From Euryarchaeota archaeon UBA552 (GTDB lineage Archaea > Thermoplasmatota > Poseidoniia > Poseidoniales > Thalassarchaeaceae), in assembly GCA_002499585.1 (NCBI GenBank), contig DAMH01000019.1, forward strand, positions 50,143-104,318: a stretch of DNA of 54,176 nt, read 5' to 3'. Position 1 is the stretch's first letter, and each line of letters begins with the position of its first letter. Positions 1 through 8,958 of this stretch are shown here, in pieces. Under the pieces are notes generated by a model. It was not told where the DNA came from and made no database searches. It worked only from the letters and a program-made list of their open reading frames with translations. Both the position numbers and the translations under genes were made by a program.

Positions 1-219
1 TCTTGTAAAAAGGCAGTGGAATTGTCGATAAATGGTGCCTCTGTGTTAATTCGTGTGACTGGAGAAGAGGATCTTGCACCGATACCAATGCACCTCCTGT
101 CGCCTCTTGGTTCAATGGTAATTTATGGACAACCTGGAGAAGGCGTTGTCACTCAAGTCGTGGATCTTGACACAAAGGACAATTGTAGAAGGATACTAAA
201 TGCGATGAAAGCCGTGTAA
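1..219 (+). CDS. GTP-dependent dephospho-CoA kinase, C-terminal part (DUF359)
   Basis: The frame is open from the first base of the window, so this is the 3' end of a gene that begins upstream; a GTG at 16 is internal. About 72 codons remain. The stretch with EEDLAPIP followed by SMVIYGQPGEGVV and a short helical end matches the C-terminal half of the archaeal DUF359 family, the GTP-dependent dephospho-CoA kinase that makes the last step of coenzyme A synthesis. The GEEDL and YGQPGEG signatures are the family's most conserved C-terminal motifs. It converges on the membrane-protein gene on the other strand, with 24 bases between stops. Family assignment is by motif memory only; the N-terminal half is not visible. 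Confidence 0.8.
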   Translation, partial: SCKKAVELSINGASVLIRVTGEEDLAPIPMHLLSPLGSMVIYGQPGEGVVTQVVDLDTKDNCRRILNAMKAV

Positions 220-243
220 AATCTCCTGATTTTGAGGACGATC

Positions 244-798
244 CTAGCCTTCACTTATAGCTTCTAACCCTGCACCACTGGCAATCAAGGCAATACACAC
301 CGAGTAGATCCCTGGATCGACCCAAGTTGTGTAAACTACAGACCAACCGAGGTATAGCAGGGCCCCTCCGACAATTAACCAATTGGAAATCAGAGCATTG
401 ATGTTCTCAGTCGTACTAACCATTCTTCCAGGCCTTTCGGCGATAGATTTGAGGAATGCCTTGGTTCCTGTAGTTGCTTCAAGGCCCCTTGCCCCAACGA
501 AGATGAGGGCAATTGCCAGAGCGATTGCAACCATGTCACCACTGCCAACACTCACAGAATTGTGATTGGAGTAGGCTTCAGTCAGGGTAGACCCGTCAAA
601 GAAACCTATCCATTCAATTTTCTGGCCAGGAGCGAAAGCGCCCACAAGTATGTTAACGATGGAGACTAGCGCCAACCAGACACCGATGCAGAATCCAATA
701 ATCGAAAGAAATCGACTAGATTTTGTGATCTCCTCTCTCCAAGAGTTCTGCGTCATGAACGCCGCCACCCAAGGCCTCTGTTTAACCGTTACCGGCAT
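244..798 (-). CDS. Small integral membrane protein, function unknown
   Basis: This is a 184-residue protein that I do not recognise. About four hydrophobic segments are visible: roughly residues 30-53 (FLSIIGFCIGVWLALVSIV), 88-103 (MVAIALAIALIFVGA), 138-156 and 162-178. A polar loop lies between the first and second. An ATG at 753 (codon 16, MTQNSW) could be the true start, because the first 15 residues look unstructured. It lies 10 bases downstream of cdc6 on the same strand and is probably cotranscribed with it; nothing in the sequence indicates a replication role. No charged catalytic motif is apparent. Confidence 0.6.
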   Translation of the reverse strand: MPVTVKQRPWVAAFMTQNSWREEITKSSRFLSIIGFCIGVWLALVSIVNILVGAFAPGQKIEWIGFFDGSTLTEAYSNHNSVSVGSGDMVAIALAIALIFVGARGLEATTGTKAFLKSIAERPGRMVSTTENINALISNWLIVGGALLYLGWSVVYTTWVDPGIYSVCIALIASGAGLEAISEG

Positions 799-808
799 TC
801 AGAAAATA

Positions 809-2047
809 TCAGAGGGGCCTTTGAAGACGATACTTGCCTTTTGATGCTTCTTGAATGAGTGGCTCTGAATCCCTCATTTCTGACATCGCGTCCAGTGACT
901 CAGGAATTGCTGAGTTGATCTGTTTGCTCCTCCCACCACGTCCTTTACTGACGTTTCTTGCGATGATAATTCCTAGACCGTCCAACTCATTCAGTAGAGA
1001 TGATATTCTTCTTGGGGTCAGTGGTTCGACCATTATTCTGTGACATACCTCAGAATAGGTGCGGTAGATCTCCCCAGTAGATATATTTCTGAGCCCGTTG
1101 TCTTCATTCATGCAAATCGAGAAGAGGAGAATCTTCTGTTGGAGGGGAAGCGTTCTCAGAACCGGTGTGAGTTGGTCATGTTCTAACTGGCTCTGAGCCA
1201 GTCTTACATGTCCGTTGTCAACGATCTCATGCCCCATCTGCTGAGCTTTCTTCACAGCGATTCGAAGCAGGTCGAGAGCTCTTCTTGCATCTCCGTGTTC
1301 CTGCGCGGCGAGCGCTGAACATAGACCAATCACTCGATTGTCGAGGGCTCCTTCCCTTATTCCTCTTTTCACGCGCTCTTCCAGGATGTCGTTGATTTCA
1401 TTGGCGCCATAGGGATGGAATACCAGATCAATCTGAGCTAGCCTAGAAGCGACCTGTGGCGTAAGCATTTTTGTGAAGTTTAAATCGTTGCTGATTCCGA
1501 TGATACAGCATCTGGCAGCATCCAAGTCGAGGTTTAGATTGGTGAGGCTGTAAATTATTGAGTCTCCGACCTTGGACACCAAATGATCTATTTCGTCAAG
1601 GACTATCACGTGCATACCGCCTCTGCGCTCCATTCTTCTCCGATATTCTTCAAGCACCCTGTCAGTCGGCCATCCTGTAAATGGAATTTTAGGGTCCCCG
1701 GAAACCTCAAGTTGGTTGGCAAGTCCTTGAATAACACGATACTTGGTGTCAACAGTTCGGCAATTTATGGTGTATGCTTTGACGGATGTCCCATTTGCCC
1801 TACCTTTGCTTTTGAGTTGTTTCAGAACGGTCTTCGTGACGATCGTTTTTCCGGAGCCGGGAACGCCATAGAGGAGCATATTGGAGGGGATGTGACCCCT
1901 CAGTGCCTCCACCAAGTTCTCACCCAGGCTTCTGATTTCTTTCTCTCGATGAGGTAGTTCATTCGGCTCAAAGCCATGTTCAAATGCTTGACGGTCGACA
2001 AAGAGTGAATTGGTTTCAATGAGCGAGTCGAATATATTCTCTCTCAT
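809..2047 (-). CDS. cdc6: Orc1/Cdc6-type replication initiator ATPase
   Basis: This AAA+ initiator of 412 residues binds archaeal origins and loads the MCM helicase. Walker A is GVPGSGKT at about residues 61-68 and Walker B is VIVLDEIDHL at about 146-155. A sensor-1 type ISNDLNF follows at about residue 185, and SRLAQIDLVFHPY with the R of the lid region comes next. The C-terminal 120 residues form the winged-helix DNA-binding domain typical of the family (QQKILLFSICMNED, then the YSEVC and SSLLNELDGLGII helices). The length is normal for archaeal Orc1/Cdc6. The ATG at 2047 starts a protein whose first 45 residues look like the usual N-terminal lead-in (IFDSLIETNSLF... REKEIRSLGENL). The 247-base gap upstream is a natural place for an origin, since these genes often sit beside one. 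Confidence 0.93.
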   Translation of the reverse strand: MRENIFDSLIETNSLFVDRQAFEHGFEPNELPHREKEIRSLGENLVEALRGHIPSNMLLYGVPGSGKTIVTKTVLKQLKSKGRANGTSVKAYTINCRTVDTKYRVIQGLANQLEVSGDPKIPFTGWPTDRVLEEYRRRMERRGGMHVIVLDEIDHLVSKVGDSIIYSLTNLNLDLDAARCCIIGISNDLNFTKMLTPQVASRLAQIDLVFHPYGANEINDILEERVKRGIREGALDNRVIGLCSALAAQEHGDARRALDLLRIAVKKAQQMGHEIVDNGHVRLAQSQLEHDQLTPVLRTLPLQQKILLFSICMNEDNGLRNISTGEIYRTYSEVCHRIMVEPLTPRRISSLLNELDGLGIIIARNVSKGRGGRSKQINSAIPESLDAMSEMRDSEPLIQEASKGKYRLQRPL

Positions 2048-2294
2048 TTTTGTTCCCTCTTATCTCCAAACAGATGCAATCTCGGCAAGGACCGGTCGGC
2101 CCAAATGCGCAGGACTCGAGCGACGAACTTATGGATAATAAACGTCGCCTAAAAGTACACCGACAATCGGCGATTTTCAATGGTGCTCATCTCTTATAAC
2201 GAAGTCGGGAATTGATAGTATTCCGGGCATTTTTTTAACAAATTTTTGGACTGCACTTGATGATGTTCAAAGAACAGCCGAGAAGCGAATTGCA
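2048..2294. other. Gap upstream of cdc6; promoter and candidate replication origin
   Basis: This stretch of 247 bases has no convincing gene. It contains an AT-rich segment at about 2229-2247 (two T-runs on the plus strand, A-runs on the cdc6 strand) and a short inverted repeat GGAAT-7 bases-ATTCC at about 2208-2224. A second small inverted repeat, CCGA-3 bases-TCGG, lies at about 2160-2170. Archaeal origins are frequently next to orc1/cdc6 and combine an AT-rich unwinding element with inverted origin-recognition boxes. I do not see a canonical ORB or mini-ORB, so origin function is inference from position and composition. Part of this region must also carry the cdc6 promoter. Confidence 0.3.
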
Positions 2295-3098
2295 CTATGG
2301 GCGACCTTCTGATTGAACCAGAGTGAAAGTTCCATCATCACTGACAACCAGACTATCTCCGTCCTCGAGTTGAATAATTGGAGGAGGTAATTCTGGCCTT
2401 TGGAAACCAGTATCGATTCCGTTCGCTGAGGAATAATTATGAGTCACCAACACAGTTTTTTCAGGATGCCTACCTTGGAATGCTATCACATCCGAAGGAG
2501 TGTGATGATATGGAAAACTTCCAATGTCGGGCACACCCATTTCGAGTAAAATCACATCTGCAATTCCTGCAAGAGACTCTATCCCGTCACAAGGACCGGA
2601 ATCACCGCAGTGAAGAAAATTGAACCCACTTTTGTGGAGTAGAAGATAACCGTGGGGGTCGGTTTCAGGAGTGTGTTTGACTGGGAATCGATCAAACGCC
2701 CAATCCGTTCCTTCTAAAGTGGCTGATTCCTCAAAGTTCCAACGCACTTCCTGACTCAAGAATCCGTCAAGACTTTTGGGATAAGCACCAGTGCTTAGGC
2801 TGGTTAACAGGTCCTCACCCCCGGGTCTGAGGTGTACTTCCAGTGGTTCCTTTTGCACTTTTTTACACAGGTATTTACGATCCAGAAAAAAGAACGGGGA
2901 TCCGAATGTATGGTCTCCGTGCCAATGGGTTATCAACACATGATCGATGCTTGAGGCATCAAGTCCCACTCTCCTGAGCTGCGGGATTATTGTAGGGGGC
3001 AGATCAACCAGTATTTTCCTGTCGATGCAAATACATGCGTGCAACCTCCCGGAAGGTGCAAACGCATTACCTGTACCAATGAAGTCGATACGAGCCAC
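2295..3098 (-). CDS. Metallo-beta-lactamase-fold hydrolase, RNase Z-like
   Basis: This is a 267-residue MBL-fold protein. The signature THWHGDH is at about residues 57-63 and supplies two metal sites. Later ligands are the D of HCGDSG at about 166, the H of PYHHTPSD at about 198, and H in VLVTHNYS at about 220. The opening IDFIGTGNAF is the usual first strand of the RNase Z/arylsulfatase-type branch of the family, in which the protein acts on tRNA 3' ends or on small phosphodiesters or sulfates. There is no long flexible arm, so it is not clearly a tRNase Z and the substrate cannot be read from sequence. It is transcribed divergently from the diflavin reductase gene and is separated from cdc6 by the candidate origin gap. 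Confidence 0.8.
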   Translation of the reverse strand: MARIDFIGTGNAFAPSGRLHACICIDRKILVDLPPTIIPQLRRVGLDASSIDHVLITHWHGDHTFGSPFFFLDRKYLCKKVQKEPLEVHLRPGGEDLLTSLSTGAYPKSLDGFLSQEVRWNFEESATLEGTDWAFDRFPVKHTPETDPHGYLLLHKSGFNFLHCGDSGPCDGIESLAGIADVILLEMGVPDIGSFPYHHTPSDVIAFQGRHPEKTVLVTHNYSSANGIDTGFQRPELPPPIIQLEDGDSLVVSDDGTFTLVQSEGRP

Positions 3099-3171
3099 GT
3101 AGCACCCTGTGGGGTCTAGAACTTGACAACTTCGATGATCGAGACAAAATCACTTTCCAAAGATCAATTCT

Positions 3172-3193
3172 AGCTAAAAATAAGTTTATTTGG
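3172..3193. promoter_or_regulatory. AT-rich divergent promoter region
   Basis: The only strongly AT-rich segment between the divergent MBL hydrolase (ATG at 3098) and the diflavin reductase (ATG at 3261) is here, with AAAAATAAGTTTATT-like sequence. It contains TATA-box-like octamers readable on both strands and lies about 70-90 bases from each start. The assignment rests on composition and position only. Confidence 0.35.
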
Positions 3194-3260
3194 CCACGAA
3201 TATGAAACACAAATGAGACGACGATTCCATTGATTGATAAGTGAGTCTTTGGTGCCATAT

Positions 3261-5096
3261 ATGGGTAACAACATGGCAGAGCCAAGATCCATTCTAATAC
3301 TCTACGGTTCACAATCCGGCAACTCCGAGGAACTTGCGATTCAAGCTGGTAAAATGTCCTCTCAGAGTGGATTAAAACCAACAGTCAAGGCAATGGATGA
3401 GATTGAGGTAACTGAATTACTCACTCAACAAAGAGTGCTTGTATGCTGTAGTACTTGGGGAGATGGGGAACAGCCGGACAATGCCGAAGATCTCTGGGAA
3501 GCAGCAAATAGCGGCGCTATCGAGAACCTGGACGGTGTCAATTTCTCGGTACTTGCACTTGGTGACACCTCCTATGACTTGTTTTGCGAGTCTGGTAAAG
3601 AGTGGGATAGGTGGTTCCAGTCGAAAGGAGCAATTCGCGTTCATGAAAGAGTAGACTGTGACGTAGATTTTGAGGAACCCGCCGGATTATGGATGGCCGC
3701 AGTGATCCCGAAAATGGCAGCGATCGAGGACGTCTTGGTAGAAACAACGCCACCTGAGGAAAACCAGCAGGAAATTGTCGTTGTTAACCCTGAGGCACCT
3801 CCTCTAAAAAAGAGTGAAAAGTCCCAATGGTCGGCAAAAAACCCCTACACTTCTCACTTAGATCAAAATTATGTCCTCAATGGAGAAGGATCTGGTAAAG
3901 AAACAAGACACATAGTATTCAATCTAGGATCTTCCGGGTTAGAGTACAAAGCCGGCGATGCGTTAGGGGTTATCCCAGTTGCACCTCCCGACTTGGTGGA
4001 AGATTTGTTGACAGCCTCCGGATTTGACGGATCAGAGGTTGTTGAAACTCACATGGGGGAAATGGAATTGAGGCAAGCCTTGACTTCGGCCTTCGAAATA
4101 CACAGACTGTCGAAAAAATGGGTTCGTGGGCTGGGTGAGCTCCTCAGTACTCCGGAAGAGGTTTCTATCCGAATAGTATCCAGGACAAGGTCCTCGACCA
4201 GTGATGGAACTGTCCTCTTTGAGTGGGAAGGAACGGGCGTTGAAGACGATATCCCGATAGATTACAGTGAAATCGGCTCAGCGACAGACCCCTCGGTTGA
4301 TCTCTGGAACGACTTGGATCAGGATGACTCCAAATTGGAGGATTACATTTGGAGTCGAGATTACATCGACGCTATGAATGACTTCGGCCACGTAGTTTCC
4401 ACTCCTCAGCAACTTGTTGATGGGATGGATCGGCTAAAACCAAGATTGTACTCCATAGCAAGTAGCCCTGATCACGAGCCAGGCACAGTTCACCTCACAG
4501 TTGGAATCGTTAGATACAACCATCATGATAGAGACAGGACTGGCCTTGCGACAGGGTTCCTCGCAGACAGGTGCGACGTGGGTGATTCTGAAATTGGTAT
4601 TTTTATGTCGCCTACTCGATCATTCATACTGCCTGAGGATAGATCAACAGACATAATCATGGTCGGCCCAGGTACAGGAATTGCACCCTTCCGGGCCTAT
4701 CTTCAGCAACGTGACATCGAGGGCGCCACAGGAAGAAACTGGTTATTCTTTGGCGATTGGACAGAGGAAGGTGAATACTACTACAAAGAAGAAATGGATG
4801 ACTGGAAAGCCCGCGGCGTTCTTACGAAGCACGACCTGGCGTGGTCCAGAGACGGGAAAGAGAAGGTGTATGTCCAACACTTAATGAATAAAAACGGGGA
4901 AGAGATATGGAAGTGGATAGAAGGAGGTGCATATTTCTACGTGTGCGGAGACAAATCCAGGATGGCCAAAGACGTACATAAGACACTGATATCCATATGC
5001 TCCGAACATGGCAACATGTCTGATGAAGAAGCTCATGATTATGTAGAAAACAGGATGATGAAGTCTGAAAAGAGATACTTAAGAGATGTGTATTGA
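3261..5096 (+). CDS. Diflavin reductase, sulfite reductase flavoprotein/CPR type
   Basis: This protein of about 611 residues has the cytochrome P450 reductase/CysJ architecture and moves electrons from NADPH through FAD and FMN to a partner protein. An N-terminal flavodoxin domain begins with LYGSQSGNSEELA (FMN phosphate loop) and carries STWGDGEQPDNA and LALGDTSYDLF. A connecting and FAD domain follows with RLYSIASSP and HLTVGIVRY. The NADPH domain has GPGTGIAPFRAYLQQR, and the end (YVENRMMKSEKRYLRDVY) is typical of the family. A TTG at 3234 extends the frame, but the ATG at 3261 with GGTG six bases upstream, or the ATG at 3273, is more likely. No sulfite reductase hemoprotein or P450 gene is in the window, so its acceptor is unknown. 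Its stop region overlaps the open frame of accC. Confidence 0.9.
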   Translation: MGNNMAEPRSILILYGSQSGNSEELAIQAGKMSSQSGLKPTVKAMDEIEVTELLTQQRVLVCCSTWGDGEQPDNAEDLWEAANSGAIENLDGVNFSVLALGDTSYDLFCESGKEWDRWFQSKGAIRVHERVDCDVDFEEPAGLWMAAVIPKMAAIEDVLVETTPPEENQQEIVVVNPEAPPLKKSEKSQWSAKNPYTSHLDQNYVLNGEGSGKETRHIVFNLGSSGLEYKAGDALGVIPVAPPDLVEDLLTASGFDGSEVVETHMGEMELRQALTSAFEIHRLSKKWVRGLGELLSTPEEVSIRIVSRTRSSTSDGTVLFEWEGTGVEDDIPIDYSEIGSATDPSVDLWNDLDQDDSKLEDYIWSRDYIDAMNDFGHVVSTPQQLVDGMDRLKPRLYSIASSPDHEPGTVHLTVGIVRYNHHDRDRTGLATGFLADRCDVGDSEIGIFMSPTRSFILPEDRSTDIIMVGPGTGIAPFRAYLQQRDIEGATGRNWLFFGDWTEEGEYYYKEEMDDWKARGVLTKHDLAWSRDGKEKVYVQHLMNKNGEEIWKWIEGGAYFYVCGDKSRMAKDVHKTLISICSEHGNMSDEEAHDYVENRMMKSEKRYLRDVY

Positions 5097-5148
5097 CACA
5101 CCGCCAGATCAGATGAACTCAAACGTTGACTACTCTCCGCCCCGGACG

Positions 5149-6483
5149 ATGGGGTTCACCAGAGTCCTCATAGCCAACCGCGGAGAAATAGCACTCAGGA
5201 TAATCAGATCTCTCCGAACTCTCGGTATTGAAGCCGCGATCATATATGGAAGAGAAGACAGATCTAGCCTGCCGGTCAGAATGTCTGACCTCGCCATCCC
5301 AGTATACAGGGATGATCCACTGTTGAGTTACTTGGATGTTGAGGCCGTGGTGAGTGCAGCAAAAGAAATCGATGCCGATGCGGTCCACCCCGGTTACGGG
5401 TTTTTAGCCGAAAACCCGCTACTTGCAAGGAGGCTCAAAGAGGAAGGCATCACTTTTATTGGCCCTTCTGCAGATGTTCTGGAGTTGCTAGGTGACAAAA
5501 TACAGGCCCGTTCAGCAATGGTCGCGGCAGGTCTACCAGTGGCAGGGGGCTCCGATCATCCGATTCACGATGCTGCTGAGGCGTCTTTGATCGCTGAGGA
5601 CATTGGCTATCCTGTAATCATCAAAGCCGCAGCTGGAGGCGGAGGCATAGGGATGCAGGTCGTAAATTCCAGAGACGAATTTGATTCCGCTTTCCGTCTT
5701 TGTTCAAGTCGGGCGAGGTCTGCATTTGGGGATGACAGGATATTTGTGGAGAAGTATATCCAAAACGCCCAGCACATTGAATTTCAAGTTCTCGGAGATG
5801 GCAAGGATGCGGTTCATTTTGGTGAGAGGTTTTGCTCCATTCAAAGGAGACATCAGAAAATCTTGGAGGAGGGTCCGTGGTTGAATTCAAAAGATAGGTC
5901 GGAGATGGGTAGGAAAGTGGTCGAGGGAGCGAAGTCCGTGGGCTATTCTGGACTTGCGACTTTCGAATTCTTAAGGGACTCTGATGGAGAATTCTACTTT
6001 TTGGAGGTGAATCCAAGGGTCCAAGTCGAACACACGGTAACAGAGGTTCTGACCGGTTTCGATCTCGTATCACTTGGCATCCGCGTGGCGGCAGGCGAAT
6101 CCCTGCCCCTCACTCAGGAAGACATAGTGCTGAGAGGTCACGCTATCCAAGCACGTATCAACGCAGAAAGGCCAGGCGATTTCACCCCAGCACCTGGTAG
6201 GTTATGGGAATGCATACTCCCCTCAGGTCCCGGCCTGAGGGTCGACTCACATGCTTGTTCTGGTTACACAATGCCAAGGGATTTTGACTCACTTCTAGCC
6301 AAGATAATAGCGCATGGGAGGGATAGAGGAGAGGCTATATCTAGACTTGATGCAGCCCTCAGAGAGACTGTATTGGACGGCGTTGAGACGCTGATACCTC
6401 TACACAGGAAAATTTTGAAAGAGCCGGATTTCATCAACAGAGACATAACGATATCATATCTTGACGATCATAATTTTGGGTGA
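5149..6483 (+). CDS. accC: Biotin carboxylase subunit of acetyl/propionyl-CoA carboxylase
   Basis: This ATP-grasp enzyme carboxylates biotin on a carrier protein, the first half-reaction of acetyl- or propionyl-CoA carboxylase. From the ATG at 5149 it has 444 residues, the normal length of AccC. Motifs in order are ANRGEIALRIIRSLR at the N-terminus, HPGYGFLAEN, the ATP-grasp glycine loop KAAAGGGGIGMQ, ERFCSIQRRHQKILEEGPW, and EVNPRVQVEHTVTE with catalytic and metal residues. The frame is open back to an ATG at 5086, overlapping the reductase gene, and another ATG is at 5113. I prefer 5149 because MGFTRVLIANRGE is the canonical beginning. No biotin carrier or carboxyltransferase gene lies beside it, so the holoenzyme must be completed from elsewhere. 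Confidence 0.92.
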   Translation: MGFTRVLIANRGEIALRIIRSLRTLGIEAAIIYGREDRSSLPVRMSDLAIPVYRDDPLLSYLDVEAVVSAAKEIDADAVHPGYGFLAENPLLARRLKEEGITFIGPSADVLELLGDKIQARSAMVAAGLPVAGGSDHPIHDAAEASLIAEDIGYPVIIKAAAGGGGIGMQVVNSRDEFDSAFRLCSSRARSAFGDDRIFVEKYIQNAQHIEFQVLGDGKDAVHFGERFCSIQRRHQKILEEGPWLNSKDRSEMGRKVVEGAKSVGYSGLATFEFLRDSDGEFYFLEVNPRVQVEHTVTEVLTGFDLVSLGIRVAAGESLPLTQEDIVLRGHAIQARINAERPGDFTPAPGRLWECILPSGPGLRVDSHACSGYTMPRDFDSLLAKIIAHGRDRGEAISRLDAALRETVLDGVETLIPLHRKILKEPDFINRDITISYLDDHNFG

Positions 6484-6487
6484 GACG

Positions 6488-7453
6488 ATGGAACTCGTGA
6501 TAATCGGTAGCATGGGGTATGATGATATTCAGTCCCCATCCGGACGCACTAGTGGAGTCTTGGGGGGATCCGCAGTCTATTCGGGACTATCCGCGGCATT
6601 TCACGCAAGAGACATGGGTCAAGAAAAACTGTCTGTCGGAATCGTGTCGATTGTAGGTAGTGATTTCGATTCCGAATCCGAAGAAAAACTCATACGGGCA
6701 GGCTTAAGATTAGACGGGATGCAAAAATCTGAGAAACCCACTTTCCGATGGTCGGGTAAATATGAGGGATCAATGGATCATGCAGTTACGATATCCACGG
6801 AAGTAAATGCTCTTAGTGATCTGGTCCCGGTTCTACCCACGTCTTGGAAAAATCCACAGATTCTTTTTTGCTCAAGCGCGAGTCCGGAATCCCAGAATCT
6901 CGTTCTGGATGCAAATCAGGGATCGCTCGTCACGGCTCTGGACACGTTTCAACTTTGGATAGAAAAGGATTTTCCCGGACTGTCGGTCGCACTCAGAAAG
7001 GTCGACATAGCAATTTTCAACGAGGATGAGGTCATCACAATCGGCAAACACCCAAACTACATCGTATCTGCGAGTAAAATAATGAGCGGAGAAAACCTTC
7101 ACGGAGGCATCTTAGCAGGGAGAGGGCCGGAATGCCTTATCGTGAAAAGAGGATCCTCGGGCTGTGTATGCATTCACTCTGAGGGTATAATCACTCTTCC
7201 AGCTTACCCATCGGAAAATGTCGTCGACCCAACCGGCTGTGGAGATGTTTTTGCCGGTGCCTTTCTGGCGCAATTGACTCCTCTAGAGGGCAGGATCGGA
7301 GACATTGAATCCATGAGAAGGGCTTTGATTCACGCCACTGTGACTTCCTCTTTCAATATCGAAACTTTTGGCACCGATGCAATATGTGAGTTGAAGAGGG
7401 GCAAGTACAGAGCTAGACTGGACAGTTACAGACGAATGGTTGGTATCATTTGA
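6488..7453 (+). CDS. PfkB-family carbohydrate/nucleoside kinase
   Basis: This ribokinase-fold sugar kinase has 321 residues from the ATG at 6488, which has GGTGAG just upstream and follows the accC stop by four bases. GGSAVYSGLSAA near the N-terminus matches PfkB signature 1. The anion-hole and catalytic signature near the C-terminus is VVDPTGCGDVFAGAFLA, with GCGD in place of the usual GAGD; the Asp is the catalytic base. CLIVKRGSSGC forms the preceding strand. The substrate cannot be deduced; ribose, a nucleoside, or a sugar phosphate are all possible. Translational coupling to accC is likely. Confidence 0.85.
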   Translation: MELVIIGSMGYDDIQSPSGRTSGVLGGSAVYSGLSAAFHARDMGQEKLSVGIVSIVGSDFDSESEEKLIRAGLRLDGMQKSEKPTFRWSGKYEGSMDHAVTISTEVNALSDLVPVLPTSWKNPQILFCSSASPESQNLVLDANQGSLVTALDTFQLWIEKDFPGLSVALRKVDIAIFNEDEVITIGKHPNYIVSASKIMSGENLHGGILAGRGPECLIVKRGSSGCVCIHSEGIITLPAYPSENVVDPTGCGDVFAGAFLAQLTPLEGRIGDIESMRRALIHATVTSSFNIETFGTDAICELKRGKYRARLDSYRRMVGII

Positions 7454-8843
7454 GGTATCTTATACCGGGTATCCCGACCCCATCATCACCGTAATTGCTG
7501 GGTCGTAATTCACTGAATCGAGGTATTGTCTCTTGTGTGCCAATGGACTCAGAAATGCCCAGTCTTTTCGCCCGAACTATCCTCTCTATAGCAGCCTGCC
7601 CCGTGTTCTTTACTTCTCTACGTCTGTATCCTCGGTCAATTTGAATCTCGGACTGGTGTCCTTGATCCGCTCTCAATCTCAACCTTTGACCAGAAAAAAA
7701 CCTTGATGACAAACTGGGCAAGGCCTCATCTGGATTTGTATTCGAATCCTCACACACATCGTTTTTTGATCGGTTTTTCGTAGGAACCAGCAACCTCTCA
7801 ATAAAGCTCGTATAACGAGGTTTACCGGTGGAAACCATCGAAGAAGTGCGTCTCCCAACTCCCTCGGAGCCCCTGATAACTTGTCTGGCTCGCGCCCTTC
7901 TTACTATACCGGGACGACATTCATCACGTACTGCAGCATCAGTCGGGCTTGGTAATGAAAAACTAGGATTTTCATTGCTTGGATACGCCTCTGAGGCACT
8001 TCTGATCATCATTGAACTCGATTGTTCGGTTGTACTAAGTTCGGGCTCCGACGTACCCCAAACACTCATTTTTGCAGGCTCACTCATCATGGCCGCCTCA
8101 ACAGACTCATTTGCCGGAGACGGATCGTCGAACATGCTCCATTCCATACCTTTTGGCTCAGGGTCGTCAAATCCAAAACTTGCGTCAAATGGGAGGCTAC
8201 TCTCAATTGGAACGGGTTCAGATTGCGAAAGGCTCGGTGGGTTATTCTGAGGATCTCTTCGAGCTGTCATGCCTTGGCTAGGATATTCATAACGGAACCG
8301 GGCTGCAGGTGCCTCAATTCCGAGTTTAATTGCGCTATGAAATGACGGTGTATTTGTTGATGGAAATTGATTTAGGACATTTCCCTCCTCCCGCTTCATC
8401 CAGGATTTTTTAATCTCTACCCTTGCTTCGCCCACGGTGTGGCCATGCATAACTCTGTTCAGCATTTGGTAAAGGTACAGAAGGTCACCTTGTGAACCAG
8501 AGATCAAATGACGAGTTCCGCTGTTGTGATCTATCGCCAGTATCGGAAGTTTGTAACTCACATAAACTCCAATTGAAACGATCCCGGAGAATCCGGCGAC
8601 GAAGGAATAAGGATGTATGAAAACCCTAAACGACGAAATTACCAAGGCTATGCCGATAATCAACCACGTCCTCGAGAATCTTTGGATATCGGTTTGCCTG
8701 AGACTGTCGATCGAGCCAAGCTCAATCGCAGTGCCCATTCCTCTGGCGTCTTCAAATCTCAGGCTTCGACTATCCAGAACAGCTCTGAAGTGTCTTGATA
8801 GCCCGACCAGAGAGAGTCCGTCGAACCACTCCGACTCACTCAT
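7446..8843 (-). CDS. Membrane protein with hairpin TM pair and long disordered tail
   Basis: From the ATG at 8843 this gives about 465 residues; the frame is open to 8900 and contains an earlier ATG there. The first 60 residues and the HNSGTRHLISGSQGDLLYLYQMLNRV segment flank two hydrophobic stretches (WLIIGIALVISSFRVFI and FSGIVSIGVYVSYKLPILAI). That arrangement recalls a PH-like domain split by a membrane hairpin, although this is only a shape argument. The remaining roughly 300 residues are rich in Ser, Pro, Asn and Glu with many Arg, and are probably unstructured. I do not recognise the family. The 3' end overlaps the end of the convergent kinase gene by eight bases. Confidence 0.6.
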   Translation of the reverse strand: MSESEWFDGLSLVGLSRHFRAVLDSRSLRFEDARGMGTAIELGSIDSLRQTDIQRFSRTWLIIGIALVISSFRVFIHPYSFVAGFSGIVSIGVYVSYKLPILAIDHNSGTRHLISGSQGDLLYLYQMLNRVMHGHTVGEARVEIKKSWMKREEGNVLNQFPSTNTPSFHSAIKLGIEAPAARFRYEYPSQGMTARRDPQNNPPSLSQSEPVPIESSLPFDASFGFDDPEPKGMEWSMFDDPSPANESVEAAMMSEPAKMSVWGTSEPELSTTEQSSSMMIRSASEAYPSNENPSFSLPSPTDAAVRDECRPGIVRRARARQVIRGSEGVGRRTSSMVSTGKPRYTSFIERLLVPTKNRSKNDVCEDSNTNPDEALPSLSSRFFSGQRLRLRADQGHQSEIQIDRGYRRREVKNTGQAAIERIVRAKRLGISESIGTQETIPRFSELRPSNYGDDGVGIPGIRYLK

Positions 8844-8958
8844 CTCCACTCGAGCCTGCGGCCCGGTTGAGTACATCCCGACGTGTGATAAGGCCACCAA
8901 CGATTTATACTCTTAGGCTCTGAACAAGCAAAAAGCCCCCTACTCAGGTCTGGAGAGG

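Noticed and set aside
2100..2294. Canonical archaeal ORB element in the cdc6 gap
   Set aside because: I found only short weak inverted repeats, not the known ORB or mini-ORB consensus.
3067..3381. 104-residue reverse frame across the promoter between the MBL and diflavin genes
   Set aside because: It overlaps both real genes and has no family features.
5621..6073. 150-residue reverse frame inside accC
   Set aside because: The biotin carboxylase motifs on the forward strand are complete; the reverse reading is low-complexity Ser/Pro/Arg.
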